Positions 1 through 5,659 are shown, counted from the first letter of the stretch. The stretch: DNA of 5,659 nt from Paracoccaceae bacterium (GCA_007120685.1 SKNG01000061.1:1-5659), one strand, 5' to 3'. Numbers and translations are program-made. Notes: generated from the letters alone by a model not told the origin.

Positions 1-1230
1 AACCCCGCCCCGCCCGCGCGCCGCCGCGCCTTTGTGCAGCGGCTGGACTATGTGCCGCTCGACGCCGGCGGCGATACCGGCTGGCAGGCGCTGAAGGACC
101 GCCTGCGCGCCGAGGTGATCCGGGCCTTCTATTTCTCGGTCGCGCCGGGGCTGTTCAGCCCGCTGGCCGACCGGCTGGACCGCTGGGGGCTGGTGACGCC
201 GGATACGCGCGTGGTGGCCGAAAAGCCATTTGGCCATGATCTGGCCAGCGCGCGCGCGCTCAACGCCATGCTGGCGCGTCATTTCACCGAGGCGCAGGTC
301 TACCGGATCGACCATTACCTGGGCAAGGAGACGGTGCAGAACCTGATGGCGGTGCGTTTCGCCAATATCCTGTTCGAGCCCCTGTGGAACGCGCGTTTCG
401 TCGATCATGTCCAGATCACCGTGGCCGAAACCGTTGGCGTGGGCGGGCGCGGCGGCTATTACGACAGCGCTGGCGCGATGCGCGACATGGTGCAGAACCA
501 TCTGATGCAGCTTCTGTGCCTGACCGCGATGGAACCCCCGCACCGCTTCGACGCAGACGCCATGCGCGACGAGAAGCTGAAGGTGATCCGCGCGCTGGAC
601 CCGGTGAAGCCGGCGCAGGTGGTGCGCGGCCAGTACCGCGCGGATGAGAGCGGACCGTCGCTGCTGGAGGAGCTGGGCAACCCGGCCAGCGGCACCGAAA
701 GCTATATCGCGCTGAAGGTGGGGATTTCGAACTGGCGCTGGAAGGGCACGCCCTTCTATCTGCGCACCGGCAAGCGGCTGGCGGCGCGGGTGTCGGAAAT
801 CGCCGTCACCTTCCGTGACCCGCCGCACTCCATCTTCGGCGAAAGCGCCCGCTGGCGCGAGAATGTGCTGGTGATCCGCCTGCAACCGAATGAAGGCATG
901 GACATGCGGGTGATGATCAAGGAGCCCGGGCCGGGCGGCATGCGGCTGAAGGACGTGGCGCTGGACATGAGCTTTGCCGAGGCGCTGGGCGATGACACGC
1001 CGATCCCGGATGCCTATGAGCGGCTGATCATGGATGTGATCCGGGGCAACCAGACGCTGTTCATGCGCTCGGACGAGGTCGAGGCCGCCTGGGCCTGGAC
1101 CGACCCGGTGATTGCCGCCTGGGCCGAGGCAGGCGTGCGCCCCCTGGCTTACGCGCCGGGTTCCGGCGGGCCAGAGGCAGCGGCGGGTCTGCTGAAACGG
1201 GACGGTCGGCGCTGGCGGGAGATACGCTGA
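1..1230 (+). CDS. zwf: Glucose-6-phosphate dehydrogenase, 5'-truncated by window edge
   Basis: Cytosolic enzyme that oxidises glucose-6-phosphate to 6-phosphoglucono-delta-lactone with NADP+ (or NAD+), the entry step of the oxidative pentose phosphate and Entner-Doudoroff routes. The reading frame is open from base 1, giving 409 visible residues and a TGA at 1228-1230. A GTG at 34-36 is internal, not the start. Family hallmarks are in the expected order: EKPFG (220-234, substrate/cofactor lysine), RIDHYLGKE (304-330, the substrate-binding active-site signature, His codon 313-315), then GAMRDMVQNHL with the presumed catalytic His at 499-501, and the conserved C-terminal region around RGNQTLFMRSDEVEAAW. 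About 70-90 N-terminal residues are missing compared with a typical protein of about 490 residues. The lost part includes the GxxGDLA dinucleotide-binding motif, so cofactor preference cannot be judged. No internal frameshift is seen. It overlaps pgl by one base, so the two are probably co-translated. Confidence 0.97.
   Translation, partial: NPAPPARRRAFVQRLDYVPLDAGGDTGWQALKDRLRAEVIRAFYFSVAPGLFSPLADRLDRWGLVTPDTRVVAEKPFGHDLASARALNAMLARHFTEAQVYRIDHYLGKETVQNLMAVRFANILFEPLWNARFVDHVQITVAETVGVGGRGGYYDSAGAMRDMVQNHLMQLLCLTAMEPPHRFDADAMRDEKLKVIRALDPVKPAQVVRGQYRADESGPSLLEELGNPASGTESYIALKVGISNWRWKGTPFYLRTGKRLAARVSEIAVTFRDPPHSIFGESARWRENVLVIRLQPNEGMDMRVMIKEPGPGGMRLKDVALDMSFAEALGDDTPIPDAYERLIMDVIRGNQTLFMRSDEVEAAWAWTDPVIAAWAEAGVRPLAYAPGSGGPEAAAGLLKRDGRRWREIR
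1218..1221 (+). promoter_or_regulatory. Ribosome binding site of pgl (start-deciding)
   Basis: GGAG within GCGGGAGA at the 3' end of zwf lies 8 bases before the ATG at 1230 and 14 before the second in-frame ATG at 1236. The spacing favours the first ATG. The site lies inside zwf coding sequence, as expected for an overlapping gene pair. Confidence 0.6.
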
Positions 1231-1904
1231 TGGATATGCACGAGTACCCCGACGCCGACATGCTGGCGCTGGCCCTGGCCAAGCGTCTGGCGGCTGATCT
1301 TCGCGCCGCGCTGGACCGTCGGGAACGCGCGCTGTTCGTGGTGCCGGGGGGCAGCACGCCGGGGCCGGTCTTTGACATCCTGTGCGACCTGGCGCTTGAC
1401 TGGGGGCGCGTCGATCTGGTGCTCAGCGACGAACGCTGGGTGTCCGGCGATCATCCGCGCTCGAACACGGCGCTGCTGCGGGGGCGGCTGATGCAGGGCA
1501 AGGCGGCGGCGGCACGGCTGATCCCGCTGCATCTGGACCGCCCGGCGCCGGACGCGCAGGCTGTCGCCGCGCTGATCGACGGGCTGTCCGCCGCGCTGCC
1601 GGTCGATGTGGCGCTCTTGGGCATGGGGGTGGACGGGCACACGGCCTCGCTGTTTCCTGGCGCGCCGGAACTGGATGCAGCGCTGGCCGATGACGCCCCG
1701 CCGGTGATGGCGATCACCGCACCCGGGCAGCCAGAGCAGCGCGTGACGCTGACCGCGCCGGTGCTCTCGGGCGCCTTCGTCACGCATCTGGTGGTCACCG
1801 GCGAGGACAAGCTTGACGCTCTCAAAGCTGCCAAGGGCGCCGACCCGATGGCGCAGCCGGTGGCGCGTTTTCTGGGCGAGGCGCAGGTGCACTGGGCGGC
1901 CTGA
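1230..1904 (+). CDS. pgl: 6-phosphogluconolactonase (DevB/SOL type)
   Basis: Cytosolic hydrolase converting 6-phosphogluconolactone to 6-phosphogluconate, the product of the preceding zwf step. The 224-residue length is close to the usual 225-260 for the family. Visible motifs: VVPGGSTPGPVFDIL (residues 37-51, sugar-phosphate loop), LVLSDERWV (63-71), NTALLR (79-84), and the diagnostic GMGVDGHTASLFPG (131-144) containing the conserved Asp-Gly-His. RVTLT (171-175) and GEDK (191-194) match the conserved C-terminal half shared with glucosamine-6-phosphate isomerases. The GMGxDGHTASLFPG signature favours lactonase over NagB. The start ATG shares its A with the zwf stop (TGATG), and an upstream GGAG at 8 bases supports this ATG over the one at 1236. 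Expression is presumably coupled to zwf. The gene ends 15 bp before the stop codon of an oppositely oriented gene. Confidence 0.95.
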   Translation: MDMHEYPDADMLALALAKRLAADLRAALDRRERALFVVPGGSTPGPVFDILCDLALDWGRVDLVLSDERWVSGDHPRSNTALLRGRLMQGKAAAARLIPLHLDRPAPDAQAVAALIDGLSAALPVDVALLGMGVDGHTASLFPGAPELDAALADDAPPVMAITAPGQPEQRVTLTAPVLSGAFVTHLVVTGEDKLDALKAAKGADPMAQPVARFLGEAQVHWAA

Positions 1905-1919
1905 CCCGCGCCGCCATGC

Positions 1920-2222
1920 CTATTCGTCATCCCCCGGCCAGACCCCGTGGCGGCGGGCGAACCAGGGAAACAGCACCGCCTCCATCAGGATCAGGGTGAT
2001 CAGCGAAAAGCCGAACCAGTTGACCTCGAACAGGATCAGCGAGAAGGCCACCCCGCTGCCCATGAACAGCACCGCGGCGGTCAGAAGCGCGATCAGCGAC
2101 ACCACCAGATCGGTCATCGCCAGCGCCATCAGCCCGCGCTGCGCCGCGCCGGGGTAGAGACCCAGATAGCCCACCGCCATGCAGACGGCATTGATGGTGA
2201 GGATCTGCAACTCCGGCGTCAT
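1920..2222 (-). CDS. Small three-helix inner-membrane protein of unknown function
   Basis: A 100-residue protein with TAG stop at 1920-1922. I do not recognise the family. It is strongly hydrophobic, with three likely membrane segments at about residues 5-23 (ILTINAVCMAVGYLGLY), 31-54 (MALAMTDLVVSLIALLTAAVLF) and 59-86 (AFSLILFEVNWFGFSLITLILMEAVLF). The C-terminus is short and polar, ending GDDE. A charged Glu and an Asn sit within the third segment (FEVNWFGF), and an Asp (MTDLV) near the start of the second, which may mark functional positions. No signal peptidase site or cysteine motif is seen. The gene is credible because it has a near-perfect AGGAGG five bases before its ATG, and a hydrophobic pattern unlike the Arg/His/Pro/Gln-rich shadow frames here. 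It is the last gene of the minus-strand set that includes ctaA and the M32 peptidase, but a 179-bp hairpin-rich gap separates it, so it may have its own promoter. A link to cytochrome oxidase assembly would be speculation. Confidence 0.82.
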   Translation of the reverse strand: MTPELQILTINAVCMAVGYLGLYPGAAQRGLMALAMTDLVVSLIALLTAAVLFMGSGVAFSLILFEVNWFGFSLITLILMEAVLFPWFARRHGVWPGDDE

Positions 2223-2227
2223 GGCCG

Positions 2228-2233
2228 CCTCCT
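2228..2233 (-). promoter_or_regulatory. Strong Shine-Dalgarno of the small membrane protein gene
   Basis: On the minus strand this reads AGGAGG, with five bases before the ATG at 2222-2220. It is the best ribosome binding site in the window. It fixes the start of the 100-residue protein and argues that the gene is translated independently rather than by coupling. Confidence 0.8.
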
Positions 2234-2267
2234 ATCCCATTCCTGACGCGTCTGGAAGCCGCCTGCA

Positions 2268-2293
2268 CAAACGCGCGTTCGAACGCGCGTTTG
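2268..2293. repeat. 26-bp perfect palindrome (palindrome A)
   Basis: Perfect two-fold symmetry about 2280/2281: left arm CAAACGCGCGTTC, right arm its exact reverse complement, with TTCGAA at the centre. As RNA it gives an 11-bp stem closed by a UCGA loop on either strand. On the minus strand it is the last hairpin before the small membrane gene, ending 45 bases upstream of that gene's ATG, and is followed by TGCAGG rather than a U-tract, so it is not a classical intrinsic terminator. Its 20-bp core (2271-2290) is nearly identical to palindrome B. Possible roles are mRNA stabilisation or processing, bidirectional termination, a dimeric regulator site, or a copy of a dispersed palindromic repeat. 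Confidence 0.85.
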
Positions 2294-2313
2294 ACGGCCC
2301 CTCGAAGGGCCGT
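2294..2313. repeat. Hairpin directly abutting palindrome A
   Basis: The arms ACGGCCC (2294-2300) and GGGCCGT (2307-2313) are exact reverse complements around a six-base loop CTCGAA (UUCGAG in the minus-strand transcript). It begins at the base after palindrome A ends, so the two form back-to-back stems. The 7-bp, mostly G+C stem is stable. No T-run follows on the minus strand, because palindrome A comes next. Confidence 0.75.
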
Positions 2314-2344
2314 TCCCCGCCCGACGGTTCCGCCCCGGCCGGCC

Positions 2345-2358
2345 CCGGTGCGCACCGG
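2345..2358. repeat. 14-bp perfect palindrome in the same gap
   Basis: CCGGTGCGCACCGG is exactly self-complementary about 2351/2352. It lies between hairpins of the same gap and is flanked by GGCC on both sides (2341-2344 and 2362-2365), which could lengthen the stem across a three-base bulge. In such GC-rich DNA a 14-bp palindrome is less telling than the longer ones nearby. It lacks the TCGA centre of the other three. Confidence 0.55.
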
Positions 2359-2375
2359 CACGGCCTGGCGCAACA

Positions 2376-2397
2376 GACGCGCTTTCGAAAGCGCGTC
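2376..2397. terminator. 22-bp perfect palindrome just after the M32 stop (palindrome B), possible terminator
   Basis: Perfect symmetry about 2386/2387: left arm GACGCGCTTTC and its exact reverse complement. In the minus-strand transcript it folds into a 9-bp stem with a UCGA loop beginning five bases after the carboxypeptidase stop codon (2404-2402). That position is typical of a transcription-end or 3'-protecting hairpin. The sequence after it (TGTTGCGCC) has only a weak U content, so factor-independent termination would be inefficient. Partial termination or mRNA 3'-end protection fits better. Its core, 2377-2396, matches palindrome A except for one compensating base pair. Confidence 0.5.
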
Positions 2398-2401
2398 GCC
2401 C

Positions 2402-3874
2402 TCAAAACCCGTAGATGGCGCCGAACTTGACGGTCAGATAGTCGATCAGCGGCGCCTCGCCGGGCTCGGACCCGCAGGCATGCGCAATGGTCTCGCGCGG
2501 GCTGCGCAGGGCGCCGTGGCGGTGCACCCGCTCGCCCAGCCAGCGCACCGCCGGCATCGGGTCGCCCTGCCCGAGTGCTGCCTCCAGATCCGGCAGATCG
2601 GCCTGCATCGCCCGCCACAGGCAACCGGCATAAAGATTGCCCAGTGTATAGGTAGGAAAGTAGCCGAACAGCCCCACCGACCAGTGCACATCCTGCAGGA
2701 ACCCATTCGCGGGGCGATCCACCGCCATGCCGAAATCCCGCTCGAACCGCTCGTTCCAGGCCCCTTCCAGATCATCCACCGCCAGATCGCCCGCTACCAG
2801 CGCGCGCTCCAGATCGAACCGCAACATGATGTGCAGGTTGTAATGCAGCTCATCCGCCTCGGTGCGGATGAAGCCCGGATGCACCCGGTTGACCGTGGCG
2901 CAGAACCCTTCCGCCCCGCCGCAGCCCGGATCGCCAAAGGTCTCTGCCATCACCCCGTGCAGCCAGCCGGTAAAGGCGCGCGAGCGGCCAAGCTGGTTCT
3001 CGAAGAACCGCGCCTGGGACTCGTGCACCCCCATCGAGGCCCCCTGCCCCAGCGGCGTCAGCGCATGGTCAGGCGCCACCCCCTGTTCATAGACGGCATG
3101 GCCCAGCTCATGGATGGTGGAATAGAAGCAGTTGAACGGATCGCCCTCATCCACCCGCGTGGTGATCCGCACATCGGCGCCGGAGCCCGAGCTGAACGGA
3201 TGCACCGCCATGTCGATCCGCCCCCGCGTGCGGTCATAGCCGAAGCGTTCGGCCAGCATCTGCGCGATGCGGATCTGTTCGTCCCGGTCGAAATGGCCGC
3301 GCAGGGGTTCGGGCTGGCGAGCGGCCCCCATCACCGCCTCGCGCAGGGCCAGCAGTTGCGGGCGCAGCCGGTCGAACAGCGCCGCGACCTCGGCCCCGGT
3401 CATCCCCGGCTCGTAGAGCGCCAGCAGCGCGTCATAGGGATCGCCGCCATTGGCCATGGCCTGCGCTTCCTGCCGCTTCAGCCCCAGCACCCGGTCCAGC
3501 ACCGGCAGGAAGGCGTCAACATCGTCCTTCGCCCGCGCCTCGGCCCAGATGCCCTGCGCGCGCGAGGTCTCCCGCGCGATTTCCTCGGCCAGATCGGCCG
3601 GCACGCGGGCGTGGCGGTCGTAATCGCGCCGGGCATGACGGATCAGCGCCGCGCCGGCCTCATCCGGCGCCTGCACGGCCGCCAGCCAGTCCCCCAGCCG
3701 CGGGTCGGTCCGCCGGGCGTGCAGAACCGCCTCCATCGCCGCCATCTCCTCGGCGCGCTGATCGGCGGCACCGCGCGGCATCACCGTTTCCTGGTCCCAG
3801 CCCAGCCGGCCCTGCACCTGCTCCAGCGCGCAGGTCACCCGCAGATGCGCCTTCAGCTCGTCGAAGGCACTCAT
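2402..3874 (-). CDS. Metallocarboxypeptidase, M32 family (carboxypeptidase Taq)
   Basis: Cytosolic zinc/cobalt-dependent exopeptidase that removes C-terminal residues from peptides, with broad specificity in known members. The 490-residue length matches the family's usual 490-510. Visible family motifs: HPFSSG (225-230), DVRITTR (234-240), the metal site HELGH at 255-259 within STIHELGHAVYEQG, HESQ at 284-287 supplying the third ligand Glu285 (30 residues after His255, the family spacing), IRTEADELHYNLHIMLRFDLE (336-356, substrate side), and GYFPTYTLGNLYA (404-416). All catalytic positions are intact. The ATG at 3874-3872 was chosen because the protein then begins MSAFDELKAHL, as expected for the family. 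An earlier ATG at 3946 would add 24 unlike residues inside ctaA. The start overlaps the ctaA TGA as ATGA, and there is no clear ribosome binding site before it, so translation probably depends on ctaA. It is likely a peptide-turnover enzyme, and any role linked to heme A is unproven. Confidence 0.96.
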   Translation of the reverse strand: MSAFDELKAHLRVTCALEQVQGRLGWDQETVMPRGAADQRAEEMAAMEAVLHARRTDPRLGDWLAAVQAPDEAGAALIRHARRDYDRHARVPADLAEEIARETSRAQGIWAEARAKDDVDAFLPVLDRVLGLKRQEAQAMANGGDPYDALLALYEPGMTGAEVAALFDRLRPQLLALREAVMGAARQPEPLRGHFDRDEQIRIAQMLAERFGYDRTRGRIDMAVHPFSSGSGADVRITTRVDEGDPFNCFYSTIHELGHAVYEQGVAPDHALTPLGQGASMGVHESQARFFENQLGRSRAFTGWLHGVMAETFGDPGCGGAEGFCATVNRVHPGFIRTEADELHYNLHIMLRFDLERALVAGDLAVDDLEGAWNERFERDFGMAVDRPANGFLQDVHWSVGLFGYFPTYTLGNLYAGCLWRAMQADLPDLEAALGQGDPMPAVRWLGERVHRHGALRSPRETIAHACGSEPGEAPLIDYLTVKFGAIYGF

Positions 3875-5013
3875 GCCCGCGCGCCCCGCAGCGTGCTGCC
3901 TTCGGGGTAATTCGCCATGAACCGCGCGCGCAGGATGGCGACCCACAGCACCACGGCCAGGAACTGATGCGCGATGGCCAGATACCAGGGCGCGCCCTGC
4001 ATTACCGTGGCGATGCCGAGGCCCACCTGCGCCAGCATCGCCAGCAGCATCAGGTTGAACGCCCGCCGCGTGGCGCCATGCGGGCTGCGCCGACCCCGCG
4101 CCCAGGCCAGCAGCGCCAGCACGGCCAGCAGATAGCCCACCTTACGGTGGATGAACTGCACCGTGCCGTCGTTCTCGAAGAGGTTGCGCCATGGCGGTTC
4201 CAGATCCCACATGCCGGGCGGGAACAGCGCGCCAGCCATCAGCGGCCAGTCGGTATAGCCGCGCCCGGCCTCGATCCCGGCAACCAGCGCGCCCAGCAGG
4301 ATCTGGACGAAGCTCAGGTGCAGCACGCCCGTTGCCATCCCCGCCGCCGCCCGCTCGCGCCCGCGCCGGGCCTGCATCAGCTGCGCGGCGGGGCGGCCGA
4401 GCAGCATGGCATACCAGGCCAGCAACCCCAGAATGACGAAGGCCAGCCCCAGATGCACGGCCAGCCTGTAAGAGGCTACGGCGACCATCCCCTCGGTAAG
4501 CCCCGAGGCCACCATCCACCAGCCGATGGCGCCCTGCAGCCCCCCCAGCGCGCCCAGCAGCAGCAGCCGGCCCGTCCAGCCTGCCGGGATCTGCCGGCGG
4601 ATCAGGAACCACAGGAAGCCCAGCGCCCAGACCAGCCCGATCAGCCGGCCCAGTTGCCGATGCCCCCATTCCCACCAGAAGATCACCTGAAACTCGGCCA
4701 GCGTCATGCCCTGGTTCAGCAGCCGATACTGGTCGATCTGACGATAGGCCTCGAATTCGCGGGCCCAGTCGGCCTCGGACAGCGGTGGAATTGCACCAGT
4801 CAAGGGCCGCCAGTCGGTGATCGACAGGCCAGAGCCGGTCAGCCGGGTCAGCCCGCCCACGGCGACCATCACCGCGACCAGACCGAAAAGCAGCATCAGC
4901 CAGGCCCGGATCGCCCGGCGGGCGCGCATCGCCCCGGCGCCGCCGGTCGGTGCCGGTGCCGGCTCGGCGCGGGCCTTCTCGCCCACATCCTCGAAGATCG
5001 CTCGTCTGGCCAT
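3871..5013 (-). CDS. ctaA: Heme A synthase (COX15/CtaA family)
   Basis: Inner-membrane enzyme that oxidises the C8 methyl group of heme O to a formyl group, giving heme A for aa3-type cytochrome c oxidase. The 380-residue product has about eight membrane helices (roughly 37-53, 121-137, 150-170, 185-206, 227-247, 290-303, 318-338, 347-364), two similar four-helix halves. Heme-ligand histidines are present at 118 (EWGHRQLGR), 187 (RLAVHLGLA), 289 (QFIHRKVGY) and 349 (AIAHQFLA). Glu115 sits three residues before His118, as in the conserved ExxH motif. GGLTRLTGSGLSITDWRP (53-70) is the family's N-terminal loop. A cytosolic tail of about 35 residues rich in Ala and Pro precedes helix 1. Two ATGs compete, 5019 and 5013. 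I chose 5013 because a GAGGGAG lies six bases before it but touches the other. The open frame continues further upstream to 5316, but that part overlaps the methyltransferase gene and looks non-coding. The stop overlaps the next gene's ATG. Confidence 0.96.
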   Translation of the reverse strand: MARRAIFEDVGEKARAEPAPAPTGGAGAMRARRAIRAWLMLLFGLVAVMVAVGGLTRLTGSGLSITDWRPLTGAIPPLSEADWAREFEAYRQIDQYRLLNQGMTLAEFQVIFWWEWGHRQLGRLIGLVWALGFLWFLIRRQIPAGWTGRLLLLGALGGLQGAIGWWMVASGLTEGMVAVASYRLAVHLGLAFVILGLLAWYAMLLGRPAAQLMQARRGRERAAAGMATGVLHLSFVQILLGALVAGIEAGRGYTDWPLMAGALFPPGMWDLEPPWRNLFENDGTVQFIHRKVGYLLAVLALLAWARGRRSPHGATRRAFNLMLLAMLAQVGLGIATVMQGAPWYLAIAHQFLAVVLWVAILRARFMANYPEGSTLRGARA

Positions 5014-5019
5014 CGCCAT

Positions 5020-5026
5020 CTCCCTC
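5020..5026 (-). promoter_or_regulatory. Ribosome binding site of ctaA (start-deciding)
   Basis: It reads GAGGGAG on the minus strand. It ends directly against the ATG at 5019-5017 (no spacer) and six bases before the ATG at 5013-5011. The spacing favours the second ATG, giving a protein beginning MARRAIFEDVG rather than MAMARRAIFEDVG. Confidence 0.6.
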
Positions 5027-5063
5027 ACGCGCGACTGCAAGCTAGAACCCGGCGCGGGCGGCA

Positions 5064-5659
5064 TCAACCCCGCCGGGCAAGCTGCCGCAGGATGCCGTGC
5101 AGCGTCTGCACCTCGGCCCGCGTCAACCCCCAGCGGGCCAGCATGGCGCGCAGGTTGCGCTTCATGCCGGGGGCCTTGTCCGGCGGGAAGAAGAAGCCGG
5201 CGGCATCCAGGCGCTGCTCGAAATGATCGCCCAGCGTCGCCACCTCGATGGCCTGCGCCATCTCGGCACCCGGCAGCGCGGGCGCGGTCGGGGCCGGCAG
5301 CCCGGCGCGCCGCCACTCATAGGCCATCAGCAACACGCATTGCGCCAGGTTCAGCGAATAGAATTCGGGGTCCACCGGCACGGTGACAATGGCCTGCGCC
5401 GGGATCAGATCGTCGTTTTCCAGTCCCGCCCTCTCGGGGCCGAACAGCACCGCCACCCGCTTGCCTTCTGCCGCCAGCCCGCGCGCCTCGGCCATCGCCG
5501 CTTCGGGGGTCATCACCGGCTTGACCAGCCCCCGCCCCCGCGCCGTGGTGGCATAGACCCGCTCGCAATCGGCAATCGCCGCCGCCGTGTCGGCAAAGAG
5601 CCCCGCCCGTTCCAGCACGCCCCCCGCGCCCGAGGCCATGGCGGTGGCCTTCGGGTTCG
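5064..5659 (-). CDS. trmJ: TrmJ-like RNA 2'-O-methyltransferase (SpoU/TrmH superfamily), 5'-truncated by window edge
   Basis: SAM-dependent SPOUT-fold enzyme; TrmJ members methylate the 2'-O of nucleotide 32 in tRNA anticodon loops. The frame is open to the window edge, with 197 visible residues beginning NPKATAMASGAGGVLE. That stretch is internal family sequence (NPxAxxxASGA), so the Met at 5639 is not the start and roughly 50 N-terminal residues are missing, including the first SpoU motif. Motif 2 (LFGPERAGLENDDL, visible residues 71-84) and motif 3 (FYSLNLAQCVLLMAYEW, 99-115) form the trefoil knot and SAM site. The C-terminal extension (FFFPPDKAPGMKRNLRAMLAR, then a helical tail to RQLARRG) matches the TrmJ/TrmH group 1 layout and argues against the shorter TrmL. 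The exact RNA target in this lineage is inferred. The TGA at 5064-5066 is followed after about 40-50 bases by ctaA in the same direction, so one transcript is plausible. Confidence 0.88.
   Translation of the reverse strand, partial: NPKATAMASGAGGVLERAGLFADTAAAIADCERVYATTARGRGLVKPVMTPEAAMAEARGLAAEGKRVAVLFGPERAGLENDDLIPAQAIVTVPVDPEFYSLNLAQCVLLMAYEWRRAGLPAPTAPALPGAEMAQAIEVATLGDHFEQRLDAAGFFFPPDKAPGMKRNLRAMLARWGLTRAEVQTLHGILRQLARRG

Noticed and set aside
1149..1892. A 247-codon minus-strand open frame opposite pgl and the end of zwf
   Set aside because: Its composition is the same Arg/Gln/His-rich type as the other shadow frames, and pgl on the other strand has intact diagnostic motifs.
1895..1915. 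Possible terminator hairpin at the end of pgl (GGCGGC and GCCGCC, nine-base loop)
   Set aside because: The stem is only 6 bp, includes coding sequence and the stop codon, and is not followed by a T-run. Such short GC stems are common by chance in this DNA.
2994..3010. Inverted repeat GGTTCT-CGA-AGAACC inside the M32 gene, resembling the TCGA-centred palindromes
   Set aside because: It encodes the conserved RFFENQ stretch of the peptidase, so the symmetry is explained by codons (TTC/GAG/AAC). The stem is short and lacks the GC arms of the gap palindromes.
2291..3910. A 539-codon open frame on the plus strand, longer than the M32 gene it opposes
   Set aside because: Its translation is dominated by His, Arg, Pro, Gln and Ala with no recognisable motif, and it has no ribosome binding site at its TTG start inside palindrome A. 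The opposite strand encodes a protein with every M32 catalytic motif. It is a by-product of high GC codon use.
3875..3946. Earlier ATG for the M32 peptidase at 3946, adding 24 residues
   Set aside because: The extra residues lie within ctaA coding sequence and resemble no peptidase N-terminus. MSAFDELKAHL at 3874 fits the family.
5020..5063. Possible promoter between the methyltransferase gene and ctaA
   Set aside because: The 44-base gap holds no pair of recognisable -35 and -10 elements at proper spacing. Read-through from the upstream gene is the simpler reading, though a promoter within that gene cannot be excluded.
3967..5226. A 419-codon plus-strand open frame opposite ctaA and the methyltransferase gene
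   Set aside because: It is rich in Gln, Pro, His and Arg, matches no family I know, spans two real genes and their gap, and mirrors the hydrophobic codons of ctaA.
5014..5316. N-terminal extension of ctaA by up to 101 codons to an upstream start
   Set aside because: The added residues are low-complexity Ala/Arg/Gly sequence overlapping the methyltransferase gene in another frame. The ribosome binding site at 5020-5026 and the usual family length support the short form.

Overview
The window is a high-GC (clearly above 60% by eye) housekeeping segment of an alphaproteobacterial chromosome, most likely from the Rhodobacterales (Rhodobacter/Paracoccus-type). This rests on the base composition, the GC-ending codon use, a heme A synthase of the long form with the EWxHR motif typical of alphaproteobacteria and mitochondria, and the mix of genes. 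The lineage is inferred from general knowledge, not from a search. No mobile element, CRISPR array, RNA gene or phage gene is visible.

Plus strand, 1-1904: the 3' part of zwf (glucose-6-phosphate dehydrogenase, N-terminus outside the window) overlaps by one base with a complete pgl (6-phosphogluconolactonase). Together they carry out the first two steps of the oxidative pentose phosphate/Entner-Doudoroff route: glucose-6-phosphate to 6-phosphogluconolactone to 6-phosphogluconate, yielding NADPH.

Minus strand, 5659 down to 1920: four genes lie head to tail. They are a TrmJ/SpoU-type RNA 2'-O-methyltransferase (5' end outside the window), ctaA (heme A synthase), an M32-family metallocarboxypeptidase whose ATG overlaps the ctaA stop codon in an ATGA, and, after a 179-bp gap, a 100-residue membrane protein of unknown function with three likely membrane segments. 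That last gene converges on pgl with only 15 bp between the stop codons.

The 179-bp gap (2223-2401) is the most structured non-coding stretch. It holds two long perfect palindromes whose 20-bp cores differ only by one compensatory base pair, a third hairpin that directly abuts one of them, and a fourth, shorter palindrome. They most likely act as transcription-end or mRNA-processing structures between the carboxypeptidase and the small membrane gene, but a dispersed palindromic repeat family is also possible. I found no convincing previously undescribed multi-gene system here. The palindrome cluster and the unknown membrane protein are the points most worth following.
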